Shown here piece after piece: positions 1 through 5,542 of a stretch of 6,563 nucleotides of DNA. The position numbers were made by a program, and so were the translations under genes. Origin of the DNA: Bacillota bacterium (GTDB lineage Bacteria; Bacillota; Clostridia; Oscillospirales; Acutalibacteraceae); the NCBI GenBank assembly GCA_009786275.1, contig WQTL01000379.1, positions 1 to 6,563 of the forward strand, given 5' to 3'. Under the pieces are notes generated by a model. The model was not told where the DNA came from, ran no database searches, and was given only the letters and a program-made list of their open reading frames with translations. The stretch's first letter is position 1, and every line of letters begins with the position of its first letter.

Positions 1-1383
1 GACGCGGCCGTGATGGCCTGCGGCGGCGGCTGCCGCCTGTGCTGCGACCCCTGCGCGGGCACCGCCGGCTGTACCGTCGCCGGCAGCGCCTTCGCCCTGC
101 AGGACGACGTCATCGCCGTGATCGACCCCAACACCCACGAGGAGAGCGGTTCCGTGCCGACCTCCGTGATTCAGCCCGCCGCCTTTGCCGTGAACCCCTC
201 CAACGGGCTGTTCTTTGTAGCGCAGGACGGCGGCCTGACGGTTTTGGACCCGCAGGGCAATATTATCGATACACTGGCGGAGCACCGCAACATCACGGAC
301 GTGGTTTACAACCCCGCGGCTGGCAAGCTCTACCTCGCGGACTACACCTACGCCGAGCTGCTCATCTATGACGCGGAAACCTACCTGCCGGTGGATACTC
401 TCCTCCTCGGCGCGCCGTTGCTCCTGGCCGTGGACCCCGCAAGCAACCATGTGTACGCCGCCGCGCCCAGCGCGGGCATCCAGGCGGTCAGCGGCGAAAC
501 GGACAGCGTGGTCCAGACCCTCTCGATGCCGGACGTGGTTTCGATGGCCGTGGATTCCGCGCGGCGCAGGCTCTACGCGGCGGATAACGGCGGCACCGTG
601 CACGTCGTCGACACCAACGACAACATCGAGGCCGACGCTTACGCCCTCCCGGGCGGTGTGCCGGAGGGGATCGCCGTGAACCCGAACACGAACCGGCTCT
701 ACGCCAACTACGGCACGCACATCGACGTACTCGACGCGGCGGACGGCGGCTTCCTCGGCGATATCAGCGCGGCGAATATCACCGCCCTGGACGTGGACCA
801 GGCGGCCAACCGGGTGTACTACTACACCGGCGGCACCGAGACCGTCGTGCTGGACGGCAGCGACGACAGCCTGTTGGGCGCCATCCCCATGGCGGACGTG
901 ATAGAATATGCCTTCAGCACCCGGAAGCTGTGCGGCGCGGGCACATGCGGCCTCTTCACGGCGGGCAGCCCCGTGGCGTTGGACAATATGTCCGGCATGG
1001 GGCAGGGCGACCTGGTTTCGTTCGGCTATTATGTGGACCGGCGTATGGAGCTTGGGAACGACATCACCGAGATCAATCCCGGGCTCTTCCGGGTGGACGC
1101 CGCGGGCGTCTACGAAATCGGCCTGCGCATGGCGGTGGAGACGCTCAATCCCGACAGTTACGACATCGCCTATTCCCTGCTGGTCAACGACGACACGGCA
1201 AACCCCCTGTATTACCGCCGTTGGGGAATGGATCCGAACCAGGCGACGGTGGCGGATTACGTCCAGCTCTTCCAGCCGCTGCAGACGGGCGACGTGCTGT
1301 CCGTCAGGCTCACTGTTTTCACCGCCGACATCAGCAGCCACCATGAGCTCTCCTCGTATATCACGATCCGGAAAATCTGTTGA
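1..1383 (+). CDS. Surface protein with YVTN beta-propeller and C-terminal C1q/BclA-like domain (5' partial)
   Basis: The reading frame is open from base 1 and ends at TGA 1381-1383. GTG (10) and ATG (13) are in frame, but no ribosome binding site is visible before them, so the gene probably begins upstream. Numbering from base 1: residues 7-24 are Cys/Gly rich (Cys 7, 11, 14, 15, 18, 24). From about residue 38 to 305 there are seven propeller-like units. Six have the blade core [I/L/M/V]-x-V-[D/N]-P-x-x-x-x-[L/V]-[Y/F], starting near residues 62, 101, 142, 182, 224 and 263, spaced about 39-42 residues as in YVTN/NHL-type propellers. A CGAGTCG linker follows. Residues about 318-460 read like a jelly-roll of the C1q/TNF/BclA type (SPVALDN, then FRVDAAGVYEIGLRMAVE, ending in SYITIRKIC). 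Such domains are known in exosporium and cell-surface proteins. Extracellular or spore-surface display and a ligand-binding role are inferences. No sortase motif or C-terminal anchor is present. Confidence 0.8.
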   Translation, partial: DAAVMACGGGCRLCCDPCAGTAGCTVAGSAFALQDDVIAVIDPNTHEESGSVPTSVIQPAAFAVNPSNGLFFVAQDGGLTVLDPQGNIIDTLAEHRNITDVVYNPAAGKLYLADYTYAELLIYDAETYLPVDTLLLGAPLLLAVDPASNHVYAAAPSAGIQAVSGETDSVVQTLSMPDVVSMAVDSARRRLYAADNGGTVHVVDTNDNIEADAYALPGGVPEGIAVNPNTNRLYANYGTHIDVLDAADGGFLGDISAANITALDVDQAANRVYYYTGGTETVVLDGSDDSLLGAIPMADVIEYAFSTRKLCGAGTCGLFTAGSPVALDNMSGMGQGDLVSFGYYVDRRMELGNDITEINPGLFRVDAAGVYEIGLRMAVETLNPDSYDIAYSLLVNDDTANPLYYRRWGMDPNQATVADYVQLFQPLQTGDVLSVRLTVFTADISSHHELSSYITIRKIC

Positions 1384-1496
1384 ATTTCGGCGATATGCCT
1401 AAATCCGCCACCCACGGTTGTGCAGGTTGACCAAATCCCATTGTGAGTAGTTTAGATTCTTATGCGGGAAAGAACCTTAGAGCAACTATAATCTTC

Positions 1497-1540
1497 GGCA
1501 TGTTGCACAAATTATTCTCCTTTCGTTTGTGCAACATGCC
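1497..1540. repeat. Perfect 15-bp inverted repeat next to promoter P1
   Basis: The arm GGCATGTTGCACAAA (1497-1511) is exactly complementary to 1526-1540, with a 14-nt spacer. The right arm ends one base before the -35 box of promoter P1. The RNA hairpin would be strong, but the bases after it (TTGACTTTTT) are only partly T-rich, so it is at best a weak terminator for the upstream gene. Its position directly against a -35 element also fits an operator for a dimeric regulator. The sequence cannot decide between these. The stretch 1384-1496 before it shows only an isolated TATAAT at 1487-1492 without a matching -35, and I see nothing else in it. Confidence 0.6.
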
Positions 1541-1568
1541 TTGACTTTTTGTGATTTTTGGTTATACT
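1541..1568 (+). promoter_or_regulatory. Sigma-A-type promoter P1 for the 49-aa gene
   Basis: TTGACT at 1541-1546 and TATACT at 1563-1568 are separated by 16 nt, each one base off consensus. The expected start of transcription is near 1575, about 30 nt before the ATG at 1605. The perfect inverted repeat touches the -35, so repression or activation at this promoter is plausible. Confidence 0.7.
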
Positions 1569-1604
1569 ATAGGTACAGTCAAGAGTAGAAAGGAGGAAGG
1601 CAGC

Positions 1605-1754
1605 ATGTTCTATGAGAACGAGTACACCCGCGTCCTGCTGGAGGAAGAGCGGCGGCTGATGCGCGAGATCACCACGCAGCGCATGAGCTGGAGCACGATC
1701 GGCAAGATGATCAAGCTCAACGCCCTGCTGCACGAGCGCCGCCGCGCCTACTAA
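1605..1754 (+). CDS. Small hypothetical protein, 49 aa, charged and helical
   Basis: The start is ATG 1605 because a full AAAGGAGG Shine-Dalgarno lies at 1589-1596, eight bases upstream. An in-frame ATG at 1551 overlaps the promoter -35/-10 region and is rejected. The product begins MFYENEYTRVLLEEERRLM and ends LLHERRRAY. It is rich in Glu and Arg, has no Cys, no signal peptide and no membrane segment, and looks like one or two amphipathic helices with a basic end. It has its own promoter (1541-1568) and is followed by a mini-ORF and an intrinsic terminator, so it is a short self-contained unit. I do not recognise a family. A nucleic-acid-binding or protein-binding role is possible but not shown. 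Confidence 0.65.
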   Translation: MFYENEYTRVLLEEERRLMREITTQRMSWSTIGKMIKLNALLHERRRAY

Positions 1755-1772
1755 ACCAGAGAAGGGACGCAC

Positions 1773-1805
1773 ATGACACAAGAGAATACCGGCGCGCAGC
1801 CGTAA
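1773..1805 (+). CDS. Possible 10-codon mini-ORF running into terminator T1
   Basis: ATG 1773 follows GAAGGGA (1761-1767) at five bases and reads MTQENTGAQP, then TAA 1803-1805. The last four codons and the stop lie in the left arm of the terminator hairpin at 1792-1837. A translating ribosome would therefore cover that arm and could favour readthrough. It may instead be the truncated remains of a former second gene, or not translated at all. Confidence 0.3.
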   Translation: MTQENTGAQP

Positions 1806-1844
1806 CTGCCCCTTGGGAAGCAGTTGCGGCTGGCGCGTTTTTTT
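1792..1844 (+). terminator. Intrinsic terminator T1
   Basis: The left arm 1792-1809 pairs with 1820-1837. Uninterrupted pairing AGCCGTAACTGC / GCAGTTGCGGCT (one G-U) forms the upper stem, and a further GC-rich base pairs across a one-base bulge. The loop is about 10 nt. Seven T residues (1838-1844) follow directly. It closes the transcription unit of the 49-aa gene and separates it from promoter P2. Confidence 0.85.
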
Positions 1845-1895
1845 ATCCCGCGAAAAAAACTTAGAAAAAAACTTTCGAATTGCTGAAACTTTTGC

Positions 1896-1924
1896 TTGAC
1901 AGCCCGCCAAAGCCGTGGTATAAT
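1896..1924 (+). promoter_or_regulatory. Consensus sigma-A promoter P2 for the leader ORF and ABC transporter operon
   Basis: TTGACA at 1896-1901 and TATAAT at 1919-1924 are both exact consensus with a 17-nt spacer, so this should be a very strong promoter. Transcription would start near 1931. Two seven-base A-tracts (1853-1859 and 1865-1871) lie upstream, 12 bp apart centre to centre, and may act as UP-element-like or bending DNA. No other convincing promoter is visible before the ABC transporter gene, which starts 228 nt downstream of the expected start site. Confidence 0.9.
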
Positions 1925-1967
1925 CCCCTACAGTTATCAAATTTTTACAGAAAGGAGCTGCGCACAC

Positions 1968-2072
1968 ATGACGACCTTCGCGACGGAACTCAAATCCAGG
2001 CGGGATACGTTTGTCCCCGGGGCAGGTCTGCCCTGCGCGCGGTGCCTTTCGCTGAGATACCCCTGCCAATAG
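1968..2072 (+). CDS. 34-codon small ORF, candidate regulatory leader peptide
   Basis: ATG 1968 is preceded by AGAAAGGAG (1949-1957) at about ten bases, and TAG is at 2070-2072. The peptide starts MTTFATELKSRRDTF and ends CARCLSLRYPCQ, with three Cys in the last twelve residues. It has no signal peptide or hydrophobic segment. It is the first ORF after the consensus promoter P2 and is followed after 27 nt by a terminator-like hairpin standing in front of the ABC exporter. This arrangement is the same as known leader peptides that control antibiotic exporters by ribosome stalling, such as BmrB before BmrCD in Bacillus subtilis. The sequence itself shows no similarity to BmrB that I can recognise. 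Alternatives are a small secreted or exported peptide, or a decayed gene start. Confidence 0.6.
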   Translation: MTTFATELKSRRDTFVPGAGLPCARCLSLRYPCQ

Positions 2073-2099
2073 TGTAACCTTAAGGCAGGAGAATACCCA

Positions 2100-2134
2100 C
2101 GCGGATGGCCCTGAGCGGCCGCCCGCGATTTTTT
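2100..2134 (+). terminator. Terminator-like hairpin (attenuator) between leader ORF and ABC transporter
   Basis: The stem pairs CGCGG (2100-2104) and GGCC (2107-2110) with GGCC (2117-2120) and CCGCG (2123-2127), crossing one A-C mismatch and one G-U pair, with loop CTGAGC. It is followed by A and then TTTTTT (2129-2134). It lies 27 nt after the leader stop codon and only ten bases before the Shine-Dalgarno of the transporter, with no room for another promoter. Transcription of the transporter must therefore pass through it, which suggests attenuation rather than a plain end of transcript. No clear antiterminator could be drawn by eye. Confidence 0.65.
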
Positions 2135-2158
2135 ATTACGCTCTTGGAGGAAGAACGC

Positions 2159-4555
2159 ATGCCATTCCATAAGGGGAAAGAAAAAAAAGACAAGAAGGGG
2201 AAAAACAAGAACAAAAAGCCCCGGCGCCTGCCCGGCCGGCTGCCGCCGGAGGTGCTCACCCTGCTGGAGAAGCAGGGCCTTGCCACGGAGGAGTTCATCC
2301 TGGGTGTGACCGGGGACATGGACAACGAGGGGAACTACCGCGCGGCCTGGCTGGCCTTCGACGAAAAGGGGCTCTACATCGCCTTCGGCGAGGAGAGGAC
2401 GGAGTTCAAGCGCAAGCTGCGGGAATTCGGGAAGAAGAAGCCCGAGACCACCTACACCCTCGGCCAATTGCAGACCATCCCCCTGGGGGACATCGAAAAG
2501 CTGCGGGTGGAGCGCTACATCACCACGGGCCGGCTGATCTCCACCGAGGGCGGCGAGGACATCGCGCTCGCGCGGTTCTCCATCGGGCTGTGCAAGAAAT
2601 TCCAGCAGCTGTGCGACTGCGTCAACGCCCTGCACGACGGCAAGGACATGAAGCCCTTTTTGGCGGACACCGACGAGACGCAGTACTGCGAGAAGTGCGG
2701 CGAGAAGTTCCCCGACGCGCGCAAGGTCTGCCCCAAGTGCGGCAAAAAGGATTCCACCGTGAAGCGGCTGTTCGGCTTCTTCGGGGGCTACAAATGGCAG
2801 ATCGCCGTGATACTGCTGTTCCTGCTGGCAAGCACCCTGCTGACCGTGGTCTACCCCAAGGTGGGCACGCAGATGCTCTTCGACGACGTGCTGGGCAACA
2901 CCGTGGACACCCCGGCGCAGAAGCTCGCCGCCCTGGGCTGGCTGGTGCTGCTCATCGGGGGCATACGGCTGCTGAACATCCTGCTGACCATGGCCTACGA
3001 GTGGGCGATGGCCTCCATCACGCCGCAGGTGGTCTACGACATCAAGAAGAAAATCTTCTCCGCCATGCAGAACCTGAGCGTGGGCTTCTTCTCCGGCAAG
3101 CAGACGGGGCAGCTCATGGAGCGCGTGACCCGCGACGCCAACAACATCTACTGGTTCTTCATCGACGCCATGCCCCACGTCATACGCAGCTTCGTGCAGC
3201 TGGGCGGGGGCCTGACGATGATGTTCCTGCTCAGCTGGAAGCTCTCCCTGGCGGTGCTGTGCGTGGCCACCCCGCTGATGGTCATCATCAGCTCGTTCAG
3301 CAAGGTCTACCGGCGGCTGCACCACAGGGAGTGGGCCAGCAACGCGCGCCTGACCTCCATGGTCAGCGACAACATCAACGGCCAGCGGGTGATCAAGGCC
3401 TTCTCGCAGGAGGACAGGGAGCTCGCGCGCTTCGGCGGGGTCAGCGGCGGCCTGCGGGACGCGGAGATGAACGTGGCCCGCATGGAAAGCAGCCTGTTCC
3501 CCCTGCTCACCGGCGTGGTGACGGTGCTGAGCACCGGCGTGCTGCTGATGGGCGGCTTCCAGGTGCTGGACGGCAGCATGACCCCCGGCGGCCTGCTGAG
3601 CTTCGTGGTCTACCTCGTGCTGGTACAGAGCCCCCTGGACTTCCTGTCCTGGGTGTTCAACTGGTGGGCGCGCTGCAAGGACTCCGCGCACCGGGTGTTC
3701 GAGATCGTGGACGCCGAGCCCGATATCAAAGAAATAGAATCGCCGGTGCAGCTGGAGCGCCTGCACGGCGACGTGGAACTGCGCGAGCTGGAGTTCGAGT
3801 ACGAGCCCGCGCGGCCCATCATCAAGCGCGTGAACCTCAAGGTGGAGGCGGGGCGGATGCTGGGCATCGTGGGCAAAACCGGCGCGGGCAAGACGACCAT
3901 CGCCAACCTGATCTCCCGCCTCTACGACACGAAGGCCGGGGCGATCCTGCTGGACGGCGTGGACGTGAAGGATTTGCCCCTCGCCCTGCTGCGCAAGAAC
4001 ATCGGCCTGGTGAGCCAGGACATCTACTTATTCACGGGCTCCGTGATGGACAACATACGCTATGCCAAGCCGGAGGCCAGCCTTTCGGAGGTGATGGCGG
4101 CGGCAAAAGCGGCCGCGGCCCACGACTTCATCATGAAGCTGCCCGACGCCTACGAGACCCGCGTGGGCAACGGCGGGCAGGACCTTTCCGGCGGGGAGCG
4201 GCAGCGGGTGTCCATTGCCCGGGCGATTTTGCAGAACCCGAAAATCCTCATCCTGGACGAAGCGACGGCGGCCATGGACACCGCCACCGAGCGCAGCATA
4301 CAGGAGTCCTTAAGCGAACTAAAAACCGGCAGAACGACAATCGCCATCGCCCATCGATTGAGCACTCTGCGCGACGCCGACGTCCTGGCGGTCATCGAGG
4401 ACGGCGAGCTGAAGGAATTCGGCAGCTTCAACGAGCTGATCAAACAGAAGGGCGCGTTCTTCGAGCTCTACCAAGTGCAGCAGAAGGCATTGGCGACCAT
4501 GGGCAGCATCGAGGACCGCCTGGACGAGCCGAAGAAGGAGAAGGAGGAGGAATGA
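2159..4555 (+). CDS. ABC exporter half-transporter (TMD-NBD) with N-terminal PH-like domain and zinc ribbon
   Basis: ATP-driven membrane exporter of the type IV (MsbA/Sav1866-like) fold; 798 aa. ATG 2159 is chosen for TGGAGG (2145-2150) eight bases upstream. An in-frame ATG at 2105 falls inside the terminator hairpin. Residues 1-25 are very Lys rich. Residues about 30-170 form an extra cytosolic domain that reads like a bacterial PH/GRAM-type fold (inference). A zinc ribbon follows at C177, C180, C191, C194. Six membrane segments lie in about 210-520. The nucleotide-binding domain is complete: Walker A GKTGAGKT 572-579, Q-loop Q620, LSGGERQ from 676, Walker B ending D700-E701, H-loop H732. 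The catalytic Glu is present, so it can work as a homodimer. Usual half-transporters are about 580-600 aa, so the extra roughly 200 residues are all N-terminal. No partner ABC gene lies adjacent. The substrate is unknown; drug or peptide export is plausible. The acidic/basic tail ends in EEE. Confidence 0.92.
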   Translation: MPFHKGKEKKDKKGKNKNKKPRRLPGRLPPEVLTLLEKQGLATEEFILGVTGDMDNEGNYRAAWLAFDEKGLYIAFGEERTEFKRKLREFGKKKPETTYTLGQLQTIPLGDIEKLRVERYITTGRLISTEGGEDIALARFSIGLCKKFQQLCDCVNALHDGKDMKPFLADTDETQYCEKCGEKFPDARKVCPKCGKKDSTVKRLFGFFGGYKWQIAVILLFLLASTLLTVVYPKVGTQMLFDDVLGNTVDTPAQKLAALGWLVLLIGGIRLLNILLTMAYEWAMASITPQVVYDIKKKIFSAMQNLSVGFFSGKQTGQLMERVTRDANNIYWFFIDAMPHVIRSFVQLGGGLTMMFLLSWKLSLAVLCVATPLMVIISSFSKVYRRLHHREWASNARLTSMVSDNINGQRVIKAFSQEDRELARFGGVSGGLRDAEMNVARMESSLFPLLTGVVTVLSTGVLLMGGFQVLDGSMTPGGLLSFVVYLVLVQSPLDFLSWVFNWWARCKDSAHRVFEIVDAEPDIKEIESPVQLERLHGDVELRELEFEYEPARPIIKRVNLKVEAGRMLGIVGKTGAGKTTIANLISRLYDTKAGAILLDGVDVKDLPLALLRKNIGLVSQDIYLFTGSVMDNIRYAKPEASLSEVMAAAKAAAAHDFIMKLPDAYETRVGNGGQDLSGGERQRVSIARAILQNPKILILDEATAAMDTATERSIQESLSELKTGRTTIAIAHRLSTLRDADVLAVIEDGELKEFGSFNELIKQKGAFFELYQVQQKALATMGSIEDRLDEPKKEKEEE

Positions 4556-4662
4556 ACACTTTTTCTTTCGCCCAGGGATGTCCGGAGGCCGTCCCCTACA
4601 TGGTGCGCAAACACTGCTTTTGCGCGGAGACGCACTGCCGTGCGTCTCTATATCAGAAATAA
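4552..4662 (+). CDS. Possible 36-aa Cys-containing small ORF overlapping the ABC stop codon
   Basis: ATG 4552 overlaps the TGA of the transporter (ATGA) and lies just behind a purine-rich AAGGAGGAGG (4541-4550), so translational coupling is possible. The product begins MNTFSFAQGCPEAVPYMVRK and has four Cys. Its last dozen codons run through the hairpin repeat at 4624-4649, and the same repeat is read in another frame in the following gene. This argues that the C-terminal part is not under protein-level selection. It may be a chance ORF. Confidence 0.25.
   Translation: MNTFSFAQGCPEAVPYMVRKHCFCAETHCRASLYQK
4605..4625 (+). repeat. Short inverted repeat upstream of the intercistronic hairpin
   Basis: GCGCAAA (4605-4611) pairs with TTTGCGC (4619-4625) around a 7-nt loop. 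It ends two bases before the stronger hairpin at 4627-4648, so the RNA between the transporter and the first methyltransferase could carry two stacked hairpins. No T-run follows, so it is not a typical terminator. Confidence 0.4.
4624..4649 (+). repeat. Intercistronic hairpin repeat, copy 1
   Basis: GAGACGCAC (4627-4635) and GTGCGTCTC (4640-4648) form a perfect 9-bp stem with a TGCC loop. The 26-nt unit 4624-4649 recurs at 5493-5518 with only two loop bases changed. It lies 26 nt before the start codon of the first methyltransferase, and no T-run follows. Possible roles are a spread repeat element (REP-like), an mRNA processing or stabilising hairpin, or a weak attenuator. Confidence 0.8.
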
Positions 4663-4675
4663 TGAAAGGAATCCT

Positions 4676-5524
4676 ATGAACGAAAAAACACAGGCCGAAT
4701 GGGACGCCTGCTCCGACGAATATTTCGACGGCGAGGACCACGCCACCGACATTGAGGAAATCAAGAAATCCCCGCAGCGCGCCTTCCCACGGGAGGTTTG
4801 GGCCATGCTGCAAGAGGCCTTCCCCGACCTGACCGGCAAGAAAGTCCTGGTGCCCTCCTGCGGCAACAGCTTTGCCGTCTATGCGTTTCACCTGCTTGGA
4901 GCCGACGTGACAGCGAGCGATCTGTCCTCGCAGCAGCTGAAAAACGCCAAGCGCTACGCCAATGCCCAGGGCTGGGATACTATCCCCTTCATCCAAGCCG
5001 ACAGCATGACATTGGAGGGCATACCCGATAATACATTTGATTTGATTCACACCAGCAACGGCGCGCATGTGTGGATCGGCGATTTGGCTATGATGTACGG
5101 CAATTTCAACCGTGTGCTCAAGCCCGGCGGGAGCTTCATCTTCTTCGAGACACACCCGTTCCACAGGCCGTTCGGCGATACGGGCTTCAAGGGCTTCAAG
5201 CGGGTGATAGTCAAAAAGCCCTATACCGACACCTGCGGGGGCGAAATCGAATACCACTGGCGCATACAGGATTTTATGCAGGCGCTGCTGGGGTCTGGAT
5301 TTTCAATCGAAGATTTCCAGGAGCTCATGCCCCACGAGGACGATTTGAGCGGCCACATGTGGCATTATGACAGCTACAAGGAGCGCGATACGGATAAGTT
5401 CGCGCGCTATGATTGGCGCAAGAACCCCATGGCGGCATTGCCCGCGTGGCTGGCGGTGCGGGCGGCGAACACGAAAAAACAACAAGTTCCGTGCGGAGAC
5501 GCACCACCGTGCGTCTCTTCATAG
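4676..5524 (+). CDS. Class I SAM-dependent methyltransferase
   Basis: Transfers a methyl group from S-adenosylmethionine; the acceptor is unknown, most likely a small molecule. The start is ATG 4676 with AAAGGA (4665-4670) in front, giving 282 aa; a GTG at 4640 lies inside the hairpin repeat and is rejected. The Rossmann-type core is visible. Motif I is VLVPSCGNS (57-65), which departs from the usual E/DxGxGxG with Pro-Ser before CG. The acidic residue after strand 2 is D82 (ASDLSS), QADS lies near 109, NTFDLIH near 119-125, and LKPGGSFIFFE follows from 148, all as in Methyltransf_11/25 families. The C-terminal region is rich in His, Trp and acidic residues. The last ten codons (CGDAPPCVSS) are read through the second hairpin repeat, so the original stop may have been lost. 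It sits 120 nt after the ABC gene and is probably co-transcribed with it. Confidence 0.88.
   Translation: MNEKTQAEWDACSDEYFDGEDHATDIEEIKKSPQRAFPREVWAMLQEAFPDLTGKKVLVPSCGNSFAVYAFHLLGADVTASDLSSQQLKNAKRYANAQGWDTIPFIQADSMTLEGIPDNTFDLIHTSNGAHVWIGDLAMMYGNFNRVLKPGGSFIFFETHPFHRPFGDTGFKGFKRVIVKKPYTDTCGGEIEYHWRIQDFMQALLGSGFSIEDFQELMPHEDDLSGHMWHYDSYKERDTDKFARYDWRKNPMAALPAWLAVRAANTKKQQVPCGDAPPCVSS
5493..5518 (+). repeat. Intercistronic hairpin repeat, copy 2
   Basis: GAGACGCAC (5496-5504) and GTGCGTCTC (5509-5517) give the same perfect 9-bp stem as copy 1, with loop CACC instead of TGCC. The unit 5493-5518 matches 4624-4649 at 24 of 26 positions. It overlaps the 3' end of the first methyltransferase gene and ends 24 nt before the start of the 115-aa gene, so both copies lie at the same distance from a downstream start codon (24-26 nt). 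Confidence 0.8.
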
Positions 5525-5542
5525 AAATATGAGAGGAGCACC

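Noticed and set aside
1427..1492. Possible promoter elements TTGACC (1427) and TATAAT (1487)
   Set aside because: They are too far apart to work together, and neither has a fitting partner at 16-18 nt.
1512..2069. 185-aa minus-strand ORF across the regulatory region
   Set aside because: It runs antisense through two promoters, a terminator and three + strand ORFs with good ribosome binding sites, and shows no family features.
2105..2158. Upstream in-frame ATG as start of the ABC transporter
   Set aside because: It falls inside the terminator hairpin and lacks a well-spaced Shine-Dalgarno, whereas ATG 2159 has TGGAGG at eight bases.
1937..3766. 609-aa minus-strand open reading frame
   Set aside because: It lies opposite the ABC transporter, is overloaded with His, Gln, Leu and Ala as expected from antisense GC-rich codons, and contains no recognisable domain, while the + strand has every ABC motif.
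2590..4662. 690-aa plus-strand ORF in another frame of the ABC gene
   Set aside because: Arg/Gly/His/Ala-rich shadow of the transporter. Only its last 36 codons after 4552 deserve separate mention.
4640..4675. GTG 4640 as start of the first methyltransferase
   Set aside because: It lies in the right arm of the hairpin repeat without a ribosome binding site; ATG 4676 has AAAGGA in front.
4319..5257. 312-aa minus-strand ORF opposite the ABC 3' end and first methyltransferase
   Set aside because: Antisense shadow; the + strand has a clear SAM-binding fold here and no minus-strand ribosome binding site or domain was seen.
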